A stretch of 64,000 bases of DNA from Acanthosepion esculentum (lineage: Eukaryota > Mollusca > Cephalopoda > Sepiida > Sepiidae). Where the stretch lies: contig OZ038510.1 of NCBI GenBank assembly GCA_964036315.1, positions 78,946,756-79,010,755 of the forward strand, given 5' to 3'. This document shows positions 15,405 through 30,200 of the stretch, in pieces. Position 1 is the first letter of the stretch. Each line of letters opens with the position of its first letter. The notes beneath the pieces were generated by a model. That model was not told where the DNA came from and did not search any database. It saw nothing but the letters and a program-made list of their open reading frames with translations. The position numbers and the translations under genes were made by a program.

Positions 15405-18400
15405 AACACACACAAACACACATACATACATACATACATACATACATACATAAAACAAATATAAAGCCATATTTATTATTAATATAATAATTTATAGTTC
15501 TGTTATTTTATATTGAGCACTATTTTATTAACACCAGTACTCAATGTATGAGATATATAAGCATGGTGGAGTAATGGATAGCGGCTCAGATTGAGGAATT
15601 CGAGAGCTGAGTTCAAATTTCATTCAGATCCATTACATTCACTTACGTGCTAATACCCTTGAGAAAGGTATGAATCCTCTTCTTCCTCCCACAGCTATGG
15701 GTAAATGGCAGGACAGACTGGGTTCTATAGTTTTGGGTGGCAACTGGTATAGGAGAAGTTAACTCTGAATTCAAAACTGGCTTGGAGAGGGTAGGGCTCT
15801 GTCAGGCTCTCTTGCCCAAGACACACCACTTCTACTGCGGCTGCTTTACATGTGGTGCCCCTACAACCCTGATGGGTTATGGGATTTGTGATCGATATAT
15901 ATATATATGTGTAATTTGGCAGCAACTTTTCTTTCAAACATGTAGTGTTGAATGTTAAAGACAACATAGTCTTACATATTTTCTTTTGAATTTTCTCATA
16001 TTCTCTAATGAGACTTTTTATTTGAAAATAGTTCCGAAATATGTATTTTCCATACGATGACCTAGCGCTTTCGAACATCATTGTTCATCTTCAGGGTCAA
16101 TATTTTAGTCAAAATTTTTTTTTTTTTTTTTTTTTTTAAACAAACATTTGCCAATTATCTTGTAGCGTAATCATGTTGCTACTTTTTTACAAACTAAAAA
16201 CGTTAAATTCCTTTTAAATTCAAAAGACGCGATGATGTTATATCACGTGCATGGCGTAGATTTTTATCATGTGACAGCGTGAAAAAGATTTCCAATACAC
16301 AAAGCCAAAAGATATATATATATATTTGGGCAGTTACCTTTCTTTTAAACCTGTTGTGTTGAAAATGGCAGACAAGGAAAATTTGATGAATTTTTTATTT
16401 AGCTTTTACAACATTTTTCTGTTTGGTGGGGAGAAAGGAGTCCAAAAATACCACCGCTTTCTTCAGTAGACACTTATCTGACCCAAGTGCCATTAAAAGA
16501 CACTTAGCCACCTACAATTACAACAACCCCTCAGGAAGATGCTGGTCGATAACACAAGTATCCTATAATGGTCCCATTACCAAACACATCTTGCTGTGAG
16601 AGAGGCCCTTTACATAAAACATATGGCCCCAGCATAAATCTCACCTTATTCAATAGTGGAAATGGTGTGTTGAAAGTTTTCTAAAAATATAAAGACGCCA
16701 AATCGAATTCCAGTCACACCCAACTCATGAAGCTTGGGATGAGCACTGTTACTTTTCAAATTACTATTACTATTCAAATAGCACAAAAACTACATTTTAA
16801 ACAGTCAAGCATAAAAGGAAATTAATAACACCTAAAAACAAGCCCCCTTGAAAATGGCTAAAGAAGACTCTGTATACTGGGGTTGAATAAAAATGACAAA
16901 GTTTTTGTCGGTTGAAATAGGTTTATACCCCATATGAGGTAATTTTGAATTTTTTGGTTTACTACTATTTATTTGCTCCGTATAATAAATATGTTGAGCT
17001 CTTTTTGTGGATCAGTTTTAATATTTTATATTACTAGGATCCACCTGGATTATATACCAATGGATTATTCCATATATATATATATATATATAAACAACTC
17101 AAAAACTATTATAGTGGATGCTTGTATTTGAAATAGACATTTTTATTTTAAATAGCATGTATTATATCTATTGGCCTGCACATTTTATTGAAATCCTAAT
17201 AAAGAAAATGATCTCTCCAGCTGTGATCAAATCTACATCCTTCTTTATAAGAGAAAGCACCATTTGATCTGGTGTGCGTTACCACTTGGTTATGGAAAGT
17301 GCCACAGTTCAGCAAGGCTCTATTTTCCCTTTTAAGGAAAGTGCACTTCCTCATTCAGATTTTTTTAATACTTAAAGAAGGAAGGCTGTTTAGACTTAAT
17401 ATAAATGGTCTCAAGTACTTCCACCATTGTTTTACTTTTTTTTGTATATATTTATACACTTTTAAAAGTTTACATTTTTAAATCCCTAATACATTACTAT
17501 AAATATTTCAGCTATCTTTAACCTTCATGTCTCTATCCGGCAAAAAATGGTGTGTCAAAAGAATGGTTATTCTCTTGACATCGTTATTATTTTAACTACC
17601 TTCATTTCTTGGCCATATTTTAAAAAGAGAAAATCAGAATTTTATTAAAACCTAAACATATGAAAGTGAATTTATACATTTTCTTTGTTCTTGAGAATTT
17701 ACAACAAAAATAATAAACACTATTTATTTTTTATATTATTTATTGGAATGGTTGGCAAAACATTAGTTAATTGCCAATTGATTCAAACTTTATAAAATGA
17801 TAAATAATAAGGATTTTTTATCGTTGGTTTATGTATTTTAAAAATTTAATTTAAGTTTATAAATTTATGAATAAAAAATTTTAAAATTATTACCAGCAAT
17901 GAATTTTTTTTTTTAAAAAGTATTAGCAGCAATACATTTTTGGAAAAAAATCTTTACAAGCAATAAAAATCTTATCGCCATTAAATAGCTCATTGATGTT
18001 AATATGCCGTAAAACAAAACAAACTATACTTTAGATTTTTCATTTTTTTTAACAGCAGTTTTCTGACATTTTTTGATTGGTAACTGTTTGATCTTTGTAG
18101 CTGTAAGAATTTTTCTGCATCATTTTTGTATTTCAGAGATGATGTTAGATTCAAAAAATTGATACATTCTTTGGCAAACATGGACCTTTATGTCTGAAAA
18201 AAAAAATGAAGTATCACAGGATGGATTTTTGCATGACACTATTTTTAATTTAACAACCTTCACTCCTTGGCAATGTTTATTGTTTTAAAAAGTGATGATC
18301 AGAATTCTAATAAAACCTAAACATGACAACTGACAATAAAAATAATAAACACTATTTATTCGATTGTTTATTCACACTATTTATTAGATTCTTTATTGGA

Positions 18401-21165
18401 ATGGTTGGCAAAACATCAGCTAACTGCAAATTAATTCAAACTTTATAAAATGGTAAATAATAAGGATTTAGTTGGTTCACATACTTTAATAATTTAGTAA
18501 ATGTTTTTTGTTTGTTTTTTTTTTAACTAATTCATCCCATGCAACGTGATAACACCACTAAGGCACAAGGGGCTCCTTTAGAAGGAACTGAAAACCCAAT
18601 CCTAAACAGAGAATAAGAGATAAACCTCTACTTCTGTTCAAAATACCAGTGAAGAGTGTGAACCAGACAATAGGTGAATATATCTACTCCTAATTTAAGA
18701 ATAAAAAATTGTTTTCATATTTATTTCTTTATAAATTGGTAAATGATAAATGTTACATTGTTTTAGTTTTAATACAATTGTATTAGTTTGTAGAATGTTA
18801 TAAATATAAAATTATTTTTGTAAATAAACAATCTAATAGTGTTTAATATTTTTGTTGTAAATTTTCAAGAACAATCATCATATGTTTAGGTTTTATTCCA
18901 ATTCTAATCATAACTTTTTAAATATTACCGCGGAATGAAGGTAGTTAAAATAATAGCAGTGTTAAGGGAAAAAACATTTTTTTGACACTACGGTTTTTTG
19001 CGGGCAGAAAAGTTTAAGTTTGCTAATATTTCTATTTCAACACTGACCTTTGCTTCTATGATAGAAGGATGATAGTATAAAAAAAATCATTTTATTCAGT
19101 ATCTGTCTATATTTCTGAGATGAGGTATTATGTACACTATTTACATTATTTGGACTATTGTCCTCATCTTTGTCGCCATATTTATTACAACGTTTCGGCC
19201 CTTCAGTATCTGTCTATATTTCTGAGATGAGGTATTATGTACACTATTTACATTATTCGGACTATTGTACTCATCTTTATTGCCATATTTATTACAACGT
19301 TTCGGCCCTTCAGTATCTGTCTATATTTCTGAGATGAGGTATTATGTACACTATTTACATTATTCGGACTATTGCCCTCATCTTTGTCGCCATATTTATT
19401 ACGTTTTGGCCCTTCAGTATCTGTCTATATTTCTGAGATGAGGTATTATGTACACTATTTACATTATTCGGATTATTGTCCTCATCTTTGTCGCCATATT
19501 TATTACAATGTTTCGTCCGTTGTATGCTCCAGCCTTCTTAATGTGGTTGGAATGTCGAACTGAACCCTTTATTTCACACACTGGGGTAGACTGTTCTAGT
19601 TCCACGTGCTATGTCTAATGAATGTCAGTTATCAGTTACCTCCTGTTAATTCCCCTCTCCAAGTTCTCCACCGCCTTAACCAGGTATTGAACTCACACTC
19701 TTTGGTTCCTGTCACTGGATCTAACTAATGCCTTTATTCACTGTGCCATGTGTCCTTTAAATAAAGGGTTCAGTTTGACATTCCAACCACCTGAAGAAGG
19801 CCGGAGCGTACAACAGCCGAAACGTAATAAATATGGCAACAAAGATGAAGAAAATCGTTCGAATAATGTAAATAGTGAATCATTTCATCGTTTTGTAGTT
19901 GACTGGCCTGACTTTGGTTGCGTACTGAATGTGGGGGATAGACAAAGGTCAACTATCCATTATTATGCCCAAGAATCACTGCATAAGAAAAAAAAAAAAA
20001 GGAGCAAAGGAATGAGTTGTAAAAGAAAGTTGCCACATAAATGTTACCTGTTTAGCAAAGAATATGCTGTTAACTGCTTTTTCATCCACCAGGAAAGATT
20101 CCTCCTCTGTATTTGTCTTTCGGCGACATCGTCTCTCCTCAATCCACCGAAACAGGAAGATAAAACCGTACACAGGCCTGAAAACAGATTATATAGTGAT
20201 AAAACTATAGATATTCACAAAGGATGAAGTATAACTTAATAACATACAAGTGTCAAGTGATCGGTAAAAATCACTGGGTTGTAACACACCACATATATTC
20301 ATGAATTCTAACAAAAGCCAAAAATACAAAATTAAAATTTAATTTAAGTAATGTTATAGTTTACACTATTTACATTGCTCTGACTTTTGTCCACATCTCT
20401 ATTGTCATATTTACAGTGTTTCAGCTGTTGTATGCTCTGGCCTTCTTCAGGTGATATATGCTGGAATTTCAAACTGAACACTTTATTTAGTCAACAGGGG
20501 TAGATTGTTTTAATTCTATGTGCCATGCCTTTTCTAGATATCTCGGGTTTAGTTAATTCAACTCTCCAAGTTTTTGTTCAGCTCATCTCAGAAATATATA
20601 TACAAGTGTTAATGCTATGGTATTTATTTGAATGGTCGAACTAGTTAGGACCCTTTTAAATACACACAGTAAAGATATGAAACTTTGTCTGCAACATTCT
20701 CATAGAAAATACAACTGTGGCCAGGTATTTGAATGGTCAAATTAGGACCCATTTAAATACACAGGGAAAACCTACCAAGCTCACAATTTACATTATTCAG
20801 ACTATTGTCCTCATCTTTGTCGCCATATTTATCACAACGTTTCAGCTGTTGTATGCTCCAGCCTTCTGCAGATATTTGGAATGTTGAACTGAATCCTCAT
20901 AGACACATGGTACAGTGGATAAAGGCATTAGTTAGATCGAGTGATGTGACCCAAAGAGTGAGAGTTCATTTCCTGGTTAAGGCAGAGCAGGACTTAGAGA
21001 GGAGAATTCACAGGAGATAACTGATAACTGACATTCATTAGACATGGCATGTGGAACTAGAACAAACTACCCCAGTGAGCGAAATAAAAGGTTCAGTTCA
21101 AAATTCCAACCACCTAAAGAAGGCACACAACAGCCGAAACATAATAAATATGGCAACAAAATGAG

Positions 21166-21209
<44 letters not shown>

Positions 21210-24200
21210 CACATTAAATACATACACACATATATATACATTAAATACATACACACATATATATATACATTAAATTCATACACACATATATATCCATTAA
21301 ATACATACACACATATATATCCATTAAATACACACACACACACACACACATATATATACATTAAATACACACACACACATATATACATTAAATACACACA
21401 CACACACATATATATATATACACACACACACACTACATTTCAAAAGTTAGAGACCGCCCCAGTAATTTTTTAAAATTAGTTCCAAAAATGGTTGTTTTGT
21501 ACTTTAAATGAGAGAAAATTATTATACATGTTTAAAAAAATATGAAACATGATTTTTTATTAGAAATTTTATGACGAAAAAAAATATTTTCATAATTGAT
21601 TCCATTTTTTTTTTTCAATGACTAAGAGATTTTGTTCATTTTTCTTTTTTCACTCTTCTGTCAATTTCATCCCATGCTAATTCTGACGGTATTTTAAACT
21701 TTTGAATTTTAGCACATATATAATATATGAGTGAATAAAATAAACCATAGAAAAATAGTACTTAGCTTTTGCCAACACATTTCGTCATCCAACATTATTA
21801 AGGCAAGTGATGATAAACATAAGCAAAATGTTGTATAGTTACTCGAAATTCAAAAATTTTAAAAGATGCTCCTGGGAAAAAGTCTTTTGGAATATTAATA
21901 ACTTTCTCATGTTTTTTTTTCGACTAATATATTCCGAGAACTTTCATACATTGTCAACATGGAAAACAAAAACACACACTTAATCAAAAAAAAAAAAAAA
22001 AAGTGTTTATTTGAGCTTGAAATTTTTTAACACCAAAATTGGACCGCACAGAAGAAAAGGTTGAAAAACATTGCTCTAGTGTACGAAATACAAGGACTGA
22101 CATGATTTTTTTTTCAATAACTCCACCCCTGCCATGATGTTTATTTGGTATGGCATGTTTAGTATTATTTAATATATTATTATATAATTATTATTATATA
22201 GTGTATTTTGTAAGATTATCTTTTTTTATAAGATTATTATTATATAATTTTATTATTTCTGCAGATAGTTTTCACTGCATGTGGATTCCTGGTAGAATGT
22301 TTACTTGAATTGGTAGGTTTATTTTACAAGTTGAAAAAGATTCCCATCAGCATGACTATTCAAGACAATACCAATTTTTTGTACTAAAGAGTGTTAGCTG
22401 CATACAGATTACAATTGATTAGTACAATCCCAACCTGTTAAAGAGAGATAAGGACTATGTACTCACCCTTCTATTTGTTTCTGAAGATCATAGATTTCTT
22501 CCACCTGTACTCCTTGAACTCCTGTAAAATAAAAAAAATACTAAATTATGAGACACATCTAAATGCCTTTGGGGGCTTATGGCTATATCAGATTGAAACA
22601 TCAGTTCCCTTATGAAGACCAAAGTTAAGCAATGGTGAGCTTAGTACCTAGTAGATGGGTGGCTGCTTGGAAATACTAGGTGCAGTAGACTTGGATATGC
22701 AAGTAAAGTAATAGATAATGGGTTGGAATTGTTAATCAGAGTGCCAAGTTTCAATTCAAGTTGGGTTCATTACATTAATTTACATGCAAATACCCATGGA
22801 AAAGGTATGAAACTACCTCTTCTCCCCTCAGCAATGGGTTAATTAGTAAGACGTGTATCACTAAAGCCGTTATTATATCAAAAAAATTTTTACAATCTAA
22901 ACATATTTTTTGGTATTAAATAAATTGCAAAGGGTTGATAAGCCGTAAAAAAAAAACAATCAAAGATGGTCGTCCAGAAAATAACATTTGGTGTAGTAAG
23001 AAATAGCAATTATGCAATATGACTTAAAAATGGTAAGAGTAATTCTGAAATTGATGGAATGAAAATCTTGATATTCTATAGAAATTAAAATGAAAACTTA
23101 CCAAAATCTTCAAGCAATAAAGTAAAAAGCCCTGAAGAAAGAATGAAAATAGGCATTAATTTTTTTTTAAAAATACGAAAAATGAAATTATATAGAATAT
23201 TATTAAAAAATATAAATTATTATAAAAATATAGAATCATTATAAAAACTATATAAAATATGAAAAGATTATAAAATATTAGATATACAGGGTGTCCGTAA
23301 AGTTTGTGTGCACTTTAAAAAATTTATAACTTTATTTGTATTTGCGATAGAAATAATTTGTAAAAAGGATTAGAAAAAAGTAAATCTATATTTTTAAAGG
23401 TTTTATTGAAACTTTATTTAAGTTTCCACATGTCCTCCATCATTAGCAATACAAAGGGTAATACGATTTTGCAGTTCACGGAAAACATTTGCCAATTGAT
23501 TTACAGTAATGCCTGAAATCACATTAGTTATTTTAGCTACACTAAAACTTGGTACATTAAATTTTATAACATATTTTACAGATTAAACTTTATGGACACC
23601 CGGTAATATTGTACATTATATAATATAAAAATTATAATATTAAAAAGCATAAAAAATCTTATAAAAAATATATAAAATATTAAGAAAAAAATAAATTATA
23701 AAAAATTATATAAAATCTTATAAAAAATATATAAAATATTAAGAAGAAAATAAATTATAAAAAATTATATAAAATCTTATAAAAAGGTATATTATAAAAA
23801 TATATATTATAAAAATATATAATTTAAAATAATATAAAAATTATATATATTATAAAAAAATAAAACGTTATAAAAACTATATAAAGTATTATGAAAAGAT
23901 TATAAAATATTATAAAAAATGATATATAATATTGTATATTATATAAAATAATATTAAAAATTATGTAAAATGTTTTTTTTTAAATTATATAAAATATAAA
24001 AAAATGATCTCATAATGATTGTACTTGTTATACTCGTTAGTACTGATTTGTATTCGTTGTATCACTTGCGTCGATTTTCAAAGAAACACACTCACCCACT
24101 CCATCTTACGCTTGCCGTCAACAAATGCTGACGATTTTCAAAGAAACACAATCACCCACTCTATCTTACTCTTGCTGTCAACAAATGCTGATGATTTTCA

Positions 24201-27200
24201 AAGAAACACAATCACCCACTCTATCTTACTCTTACTGTCAACAAATGCTGGTGATTTTCAAAGAAACACACTCACCCACTCCATCTTACTCTTGCCGTCA
24301 CCAAATGCTGACGATTTTCAAAGAAACACACTCACCCACTCCATCTTACATTTGCCGTCAACAAATGCTGACGATTTTCAAAGAAACACAATCACCCACT
24401 CTATCTTTCTCTTGCTGTCAACAAATGCTAATGATTTTCAAAGAAACACAATCACCCACTCCATCTTACTCTTGCCGTCAACAAATCCTGACAATTTTCA
24501 AAGAAACACACTCACCCACTCCATCTTACGCTTGCCGTCAACAAATGCTGATGATTTTCAAAGAAACACAATCACCCACTCTATCTTATTCTTGCTGTCA
24601 ACAAATGCTGATGATTTTCAAAGAAACACAATCACCCACTCTATCTTACTGTTACTGTCAACAAATGCTGGTGTATTTTCAAAGAAACACACTCACCCAC
24701 TCCATCTTACTCTTGCCGTCAACAAATGCTGACGATTTTCAAAGGAACACAATCACCCACTCTATCTTACTCTTGCTGTCAACAAATGCTGGTAATTTTC
24801 AAAGAAACACAATCACCCACTCTATCTTACTCTTGCTGTCAACAAATGCTGGTAATTTTCAAAGAAACACAATCACCCACTCTATCTTACTCTTGCAGTC
24901 AACAAATGCTGAATATTTTCAAAGAAACACACTCACCCACTCCATCTTACTGTCAAAATATGCTGGTGATTTTCAAAGAAACACACTCACCCACTACATC
25001 TAACTCTTGCCGTCAACAAATGCTGGTGATATTCTAAGAAACACAATCACCCACTCCATCTTACTGTCAACAAATGCTGGTGATTTTCAAAGAAATACAA
25101 TCACCCACTCCATCTTACTGTCAACAAATGCTGGTGATTTTCAAAGAAACACAATCACCCATTCTATCTTAATTTTGCTGTCAACAAATGCTGGTGATTT
25201 TCAAAGAAACACAATCACCCATTACATCTAACTCTTGCCGTCAACAAATGCTGGTGATTTTCAAAGAAACACAATCACCCACTCCATCTTACGCTTGCCG
25301 TCAACAAATGCTGGTGATTATCTAAGAAACACACTCACCCACTCTATCTTACTGTTACTGTCAACAAATGCTGGTGATTTTTAAAGAAACACACTCACCC
25401 ACTATGTCTAACACTTGCCTTCAACAAAGGCTGGTGATTTTCAAAGAAAGACCCTCACCCACTACATCTAACTCTTGCCGTCAACAAATGCTGGTGATTT
25501 TCAAAGAAACACACTCACCAACTCTATCTCACTATTTCTGTCAACAAATGCTGATGATATTCAAAGAAATACACTCACCCACACCATCTTGCTCTTGCCG
25601 TCAAAAAATGCTGACGATTTTCAAAGAAACACAATCACCCATTCTATCTTACTTTTGCTGTCAACAAATGCTGGTGATTTTCAAAGAAACACAATCACCC
25701 ATTACATCTAACTCTTGCCGTCAACAAATGCTGGTGATTTTCAAAGAAACACACTCACCCACTCCATCTTACTCTTGCCGTCAACAAATGCTGATGATTT
25801 TCAAAGAAACACAATCACCCACTCTATCTTGCTCTTGCTGTCAACAAATGCTGGTAATTTTTAAAGAAACACAATCACCCACTATCTTACTCTTGCCGTC
25901 AACAAATGCTGACGATTTTTAAAGAAACACAATCACCCACTCTATCTTACTCTTGCTGTCAACAAATGCTGATGATTTTCAAAGAAACACAATCACCCAC
26001 TCTATCTTACTCTTGCTGTCAACAAATGCTGATGATTTTCAAAGAAACACAATCACCCACTCCATCTTACTGTCAACAAATGCTGGTGATTTTCAAAGAA
26101 ACACACTCACCCACAACATCTAACTCTTGCCGCCAACAAATGCTGGTGATTTTCTAAGAAACACAATCACCCACTCCATCTTACTGTCAACAAATGCTGG
26201 TGATTTTCAAAGAAATACAATCACCCACTCCATCTTACTGTCAACAAATGCTGGTGATTTTCAAAGAAACACAATCACCCATTCTATCTTAATTATGCTG
26301 TCAACAAATGCTGGTGATTTTCAAAGAAACACAATCACCCATTACATCTAACTCTTGCCTTCAACAAATGCTGGTGATTTTCAAAGAAACACAATCACCC
26401 ACTCCATCTTACGCTTGCCGTCAACAAATGCTGACGATTTTCAAAGAAACACAATCACCCACTCTATCTTACTCTTGCTGTCAACAAATGCTGATGATTT
26501 TCAAAGAAACACACTCACCCACTCCATCTTACTCTTGCCGTCAACAAATGCTGCCGATTTTCAAAGAAACACACTCACCCACTCCATCTGTCAACAAATG
26601 CTGGTGATTTTCAAAGAAACACAATCACCCATTCTATCTTACTTTTGCTGTCAACAAATGCTGGTGATTTTCAAAGAAACACACTCACCCACTACATCTA
26701 ACTCTTGCCGCCAACAAATGCTGGTGATTTTCTAAGAAACACAATCACCCACTCAATCTTACTGTCAACAAATGCTGGGGATTTTCAAAGAAACACAATC
26801 ACCCATTCTATCTTACTTTTGCTGTCAACAAATGCTGGTGATTTTCAAAGAAACACAATCACCCACTCCATCTTACTGTCAACAAATGCTGGTGATTTTC
26901 AAAGAAACACAATCACCCATTCTATCTTACTTTTGCTGTCAACAAATGCTGGTGATTTGAAAGAAACACAATCACCCATTATATCTAACTCTTGCCGTCA
27001 ACAAATGCTCGTGATTTTCAAAGAAACACACTCACCCACTCCATCTTACTCTTGCCGTCAACAAATGCTGACGATTTTCAAAGAAACACAATCACCCACT
27101 CTATCTTACTTTTGCTGTCAACAAATGCTGGTGATTTTCAAAGAAACACAATCACCCACTCCATCTTACTGTCAAGAAATGCTGGTGATTTTCAAAGAAA

Positions 27201-30200
27201 CACAATCACCCACTCCATCTTACTGTCAAGAAATGCTGGTGATTTTCAAAGAAACACAATCACCCACTCCATCTTACACTTGCCATCAACAAATGCTGGT
27301 GATTTTCAAAGAAACACACTCACCCACTCTATCTTACTGTTACTGTCAACAAATGCTGGTGATTTTTAAAGAAACACACTCACCCACTATGTCTAACTCT
27401 TGCCTTCAACAAAGGCTGGTGATTTTCAAAGAAACACACTCACCCACTACATCTAACTCTTGCCGTCAACAAATGCTGGTGATTTTCAAAGAAACACACT
27501 CACCAACTCTATCTCACTATTTCTGTCAACAAATGCTGATGATATTCAAAGAAATACACTCACCCACACCATCTTGCTCTTGCCGTCAAAAAATGCTGAC
27601 GATTTTCAAAGAAACACAATCACCCATTCTATCTTACTTTTGCTGTCAACAAATGCTGGTGATTTTCAAAGAAACACAATCACCCATTACATCTAACTCT
27701 TGCCGTCAACAAATGCTGGTTATTTTCAAAGAAACACACTCACCCACTCCATCTTACTCTTGCCGTCAACAAATGCTGATGATTTTCAAAGAAACACAAT
27801 CACCCACTCTATCTTACTCTTGCTGTCAACTAATGCTGGTGATTTTCAAAGAAACACAATCATCCACTCTATCTTACTCTTACTGTCAACAAATGCTGGT
27901 GATTTTCAAAGAAACACACTCACCCATTACATCTAACTCTTGCCATCAACAAATGCTGGTGATTTTCAAAGAAACACAATCACCCACTCCATCTTACTCT
28001 TGCCGTCAACAAATGCTGATGATTTTCAAAGAAACACAATCACCCATTCTATCTTACTCTTGCTCTCAACAAATGCTGAATATTTTCAAAGAAACACACT
28101 CACCCACTACATCTAACTCTTGCCGTCAACAAATGCTGGTGATTTTCAAAGAAACACACACACACCCTCTACATCTAACTCTTGCCGTCAACAAATGCTG
28201 GTGATTTTCTAAGAAACACACTCACCCACTCTATCTTACTGTTACTGTCAACAAATGCTGGTGATTTTCAAAGAAACACACTCACCCACTACATCTAACT
28301 CTTGCCGTCAACATATGCTGGTGATTTTCAAAGAAACACACTCACCCACTCGATCTTACTCTTGCCGTCAACAAATGCTGGTGATTTTCTAAGAAACACA
28401 CTCATCTACTCCATCTTACTCCTGCCGTCAACAAAGGCTGGTCATTTTCAAAGAAACACACTTATCTACTCCATCTAACTCTTGCCGTCAACAAATGCTG
28501 GTGATTTTCAAAGAAACACACTCATCTACTCCATCTTACTCTTGCCGTCAACAAAGGCTGGTGATTTTCAAAGAAACACACTCACCCACTATGTCTAACT
28601 CTTGCCGTCAACAAATGCTGGTGATTTTCAAAGAAACACAATCATCCACTCTATCTTACTCTTACTGTCAACAAATGCTGGTGATTTTCAAAGAAACACA
28701 CTCACCCATTACATCTAACTCTTGCCATCAACAAATGCTGGTGATTTTCAAAGAAACACAATCACCCACTCCATCTTACTCTTGCCGTCAACAAATGCTG
28801 ATGATTTTCAAAGAAACACAATCACCCATTCTATCTTACTCTTGCTCTCAACAAATGCTGAATATTTTCAAAGAAACACACTCACCCACTACATCTAACT
28901 CTTGCCGTCAACAAATGCTGGTGATTTTCAAAGAAACACACACACACCCTCTACATCTAACTCTTGCCGTCAACAAATGCTGGTGATTTTCTAAGAAACA
29001 CACTCACCCACTCTATCTTACTGTTACTGTCAACAAATGCTGGTGATTTTCAAAGAAACACACTCACCCACTACATCTAACTCTTGCCGTCAACATATGC
29101 TGGTGATTTTCAAAGAAACACACTCACCCACTCGATCTTACTCTTGCCGTCAACAAATGCTGGTGATTTTCTAAGAAACACACTCATCTACTCCATCTTA
29201 CTCCTGCCGTCAACAAAGGCTGGTCATTTTCAAAGAAACACACTTATCTACTCCATCTAACTCTTGCCGTCAACAAATGCTGGTGATTTTCAAAGAAACA
29301 CACTCATCTACTCCATCTTACTCTTGCCGTCAACAAAGGCTGGTGATTTTCAAAGAAACACACTCACCCACTATGTCTAACTCTTGCCGTCAACAAATGC
29401 TGGTGATTTTCAAAGAAACACACTCATCTACTCCATCTTACTCTTGCCATCAACAAATGCTGGTGATTTTCAAAGAAACACACTCACCAACTCTATCTCA
29501 CTATTTCTGTCAACAATGCCAGCGATTTTCGAAGAAACATAACAGTCCATGAATCTTGAAAAATTAAGTTGGCCTCAGAAAATTTTTTAAGGTGTCCTCT
29601 AAATAACAGTGTCATTAAAAGGTTGTCTTCCCCTTCCTACTTAGAACCTGATTTTAGAAAAAAATATTTCTTTACTTTAACTTATTAGAGTTGTTTTGAA
29701 ACCTTGAATTTCCTTACTGGGAAAACCCACTCAACTTGGTACTAGAATTCGTTCATTTAATTTCTGTCTTTCATTTTGTCTCAACAGGCCTTGAAAATCA
29801 TCCTTTCATAATTTTAAATTAAGTTTTACTTTTATGAATTCCTGTTTCAGTCAGATTTTTAATTTTATGTATATATTTTATTTCAGTGTGTGTCATACTT
29901 CAATTAATTAATTTTAGTTTTAGCTTTACTTCACTAATTAGAATCTAATTCTAGAAAAGAATTTTTACTTTAACTTATCTTTCATAAGAAAGGTAAGTTA
30001 AAGTAAAAAAAATTTTTTTTTTTAAATTTCTATTTGAAATTCTTATTTTTTAATTTGCATGTCATTTTGAAATTTCCTTTCAAATTAGTTTTATTTTTAA
30101 CTCCTATTTCATAAAATTTTTTGTTTTACACCAGATGTGTGTGTAATCATCTAACAATACTACAGCTATCACCTTGCATTCAGTGGGTTTAGTGTTATTC

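Noticed and set aside
21098..21433. Tyr/Val/Cys-rich open frame on the minus strand
   Set aside because: It is the translation of an AT/AC microsatellite and ATTAAATACA minisatellite.
26705..28204. A 499-codon open frame across the 60-bp satellite
   Set aside because: The frame is open only because the unit length is a multiple of three. Overlapping frames are open too, indels shift it repeatedly, and it lies in a BAP1 intron with no splice or start context.
24068..29540. CTGATGA or CTGGTGA followed eight bases later by GAAAC in each 60-bp unit, resembling a hammerhead core
   Set aside because: The eight bases cannot form a stable stem II, most units have the inactivating CTGGTGA, and the bases after GAAAC are not self-complementary, unlike the real copies in this window.
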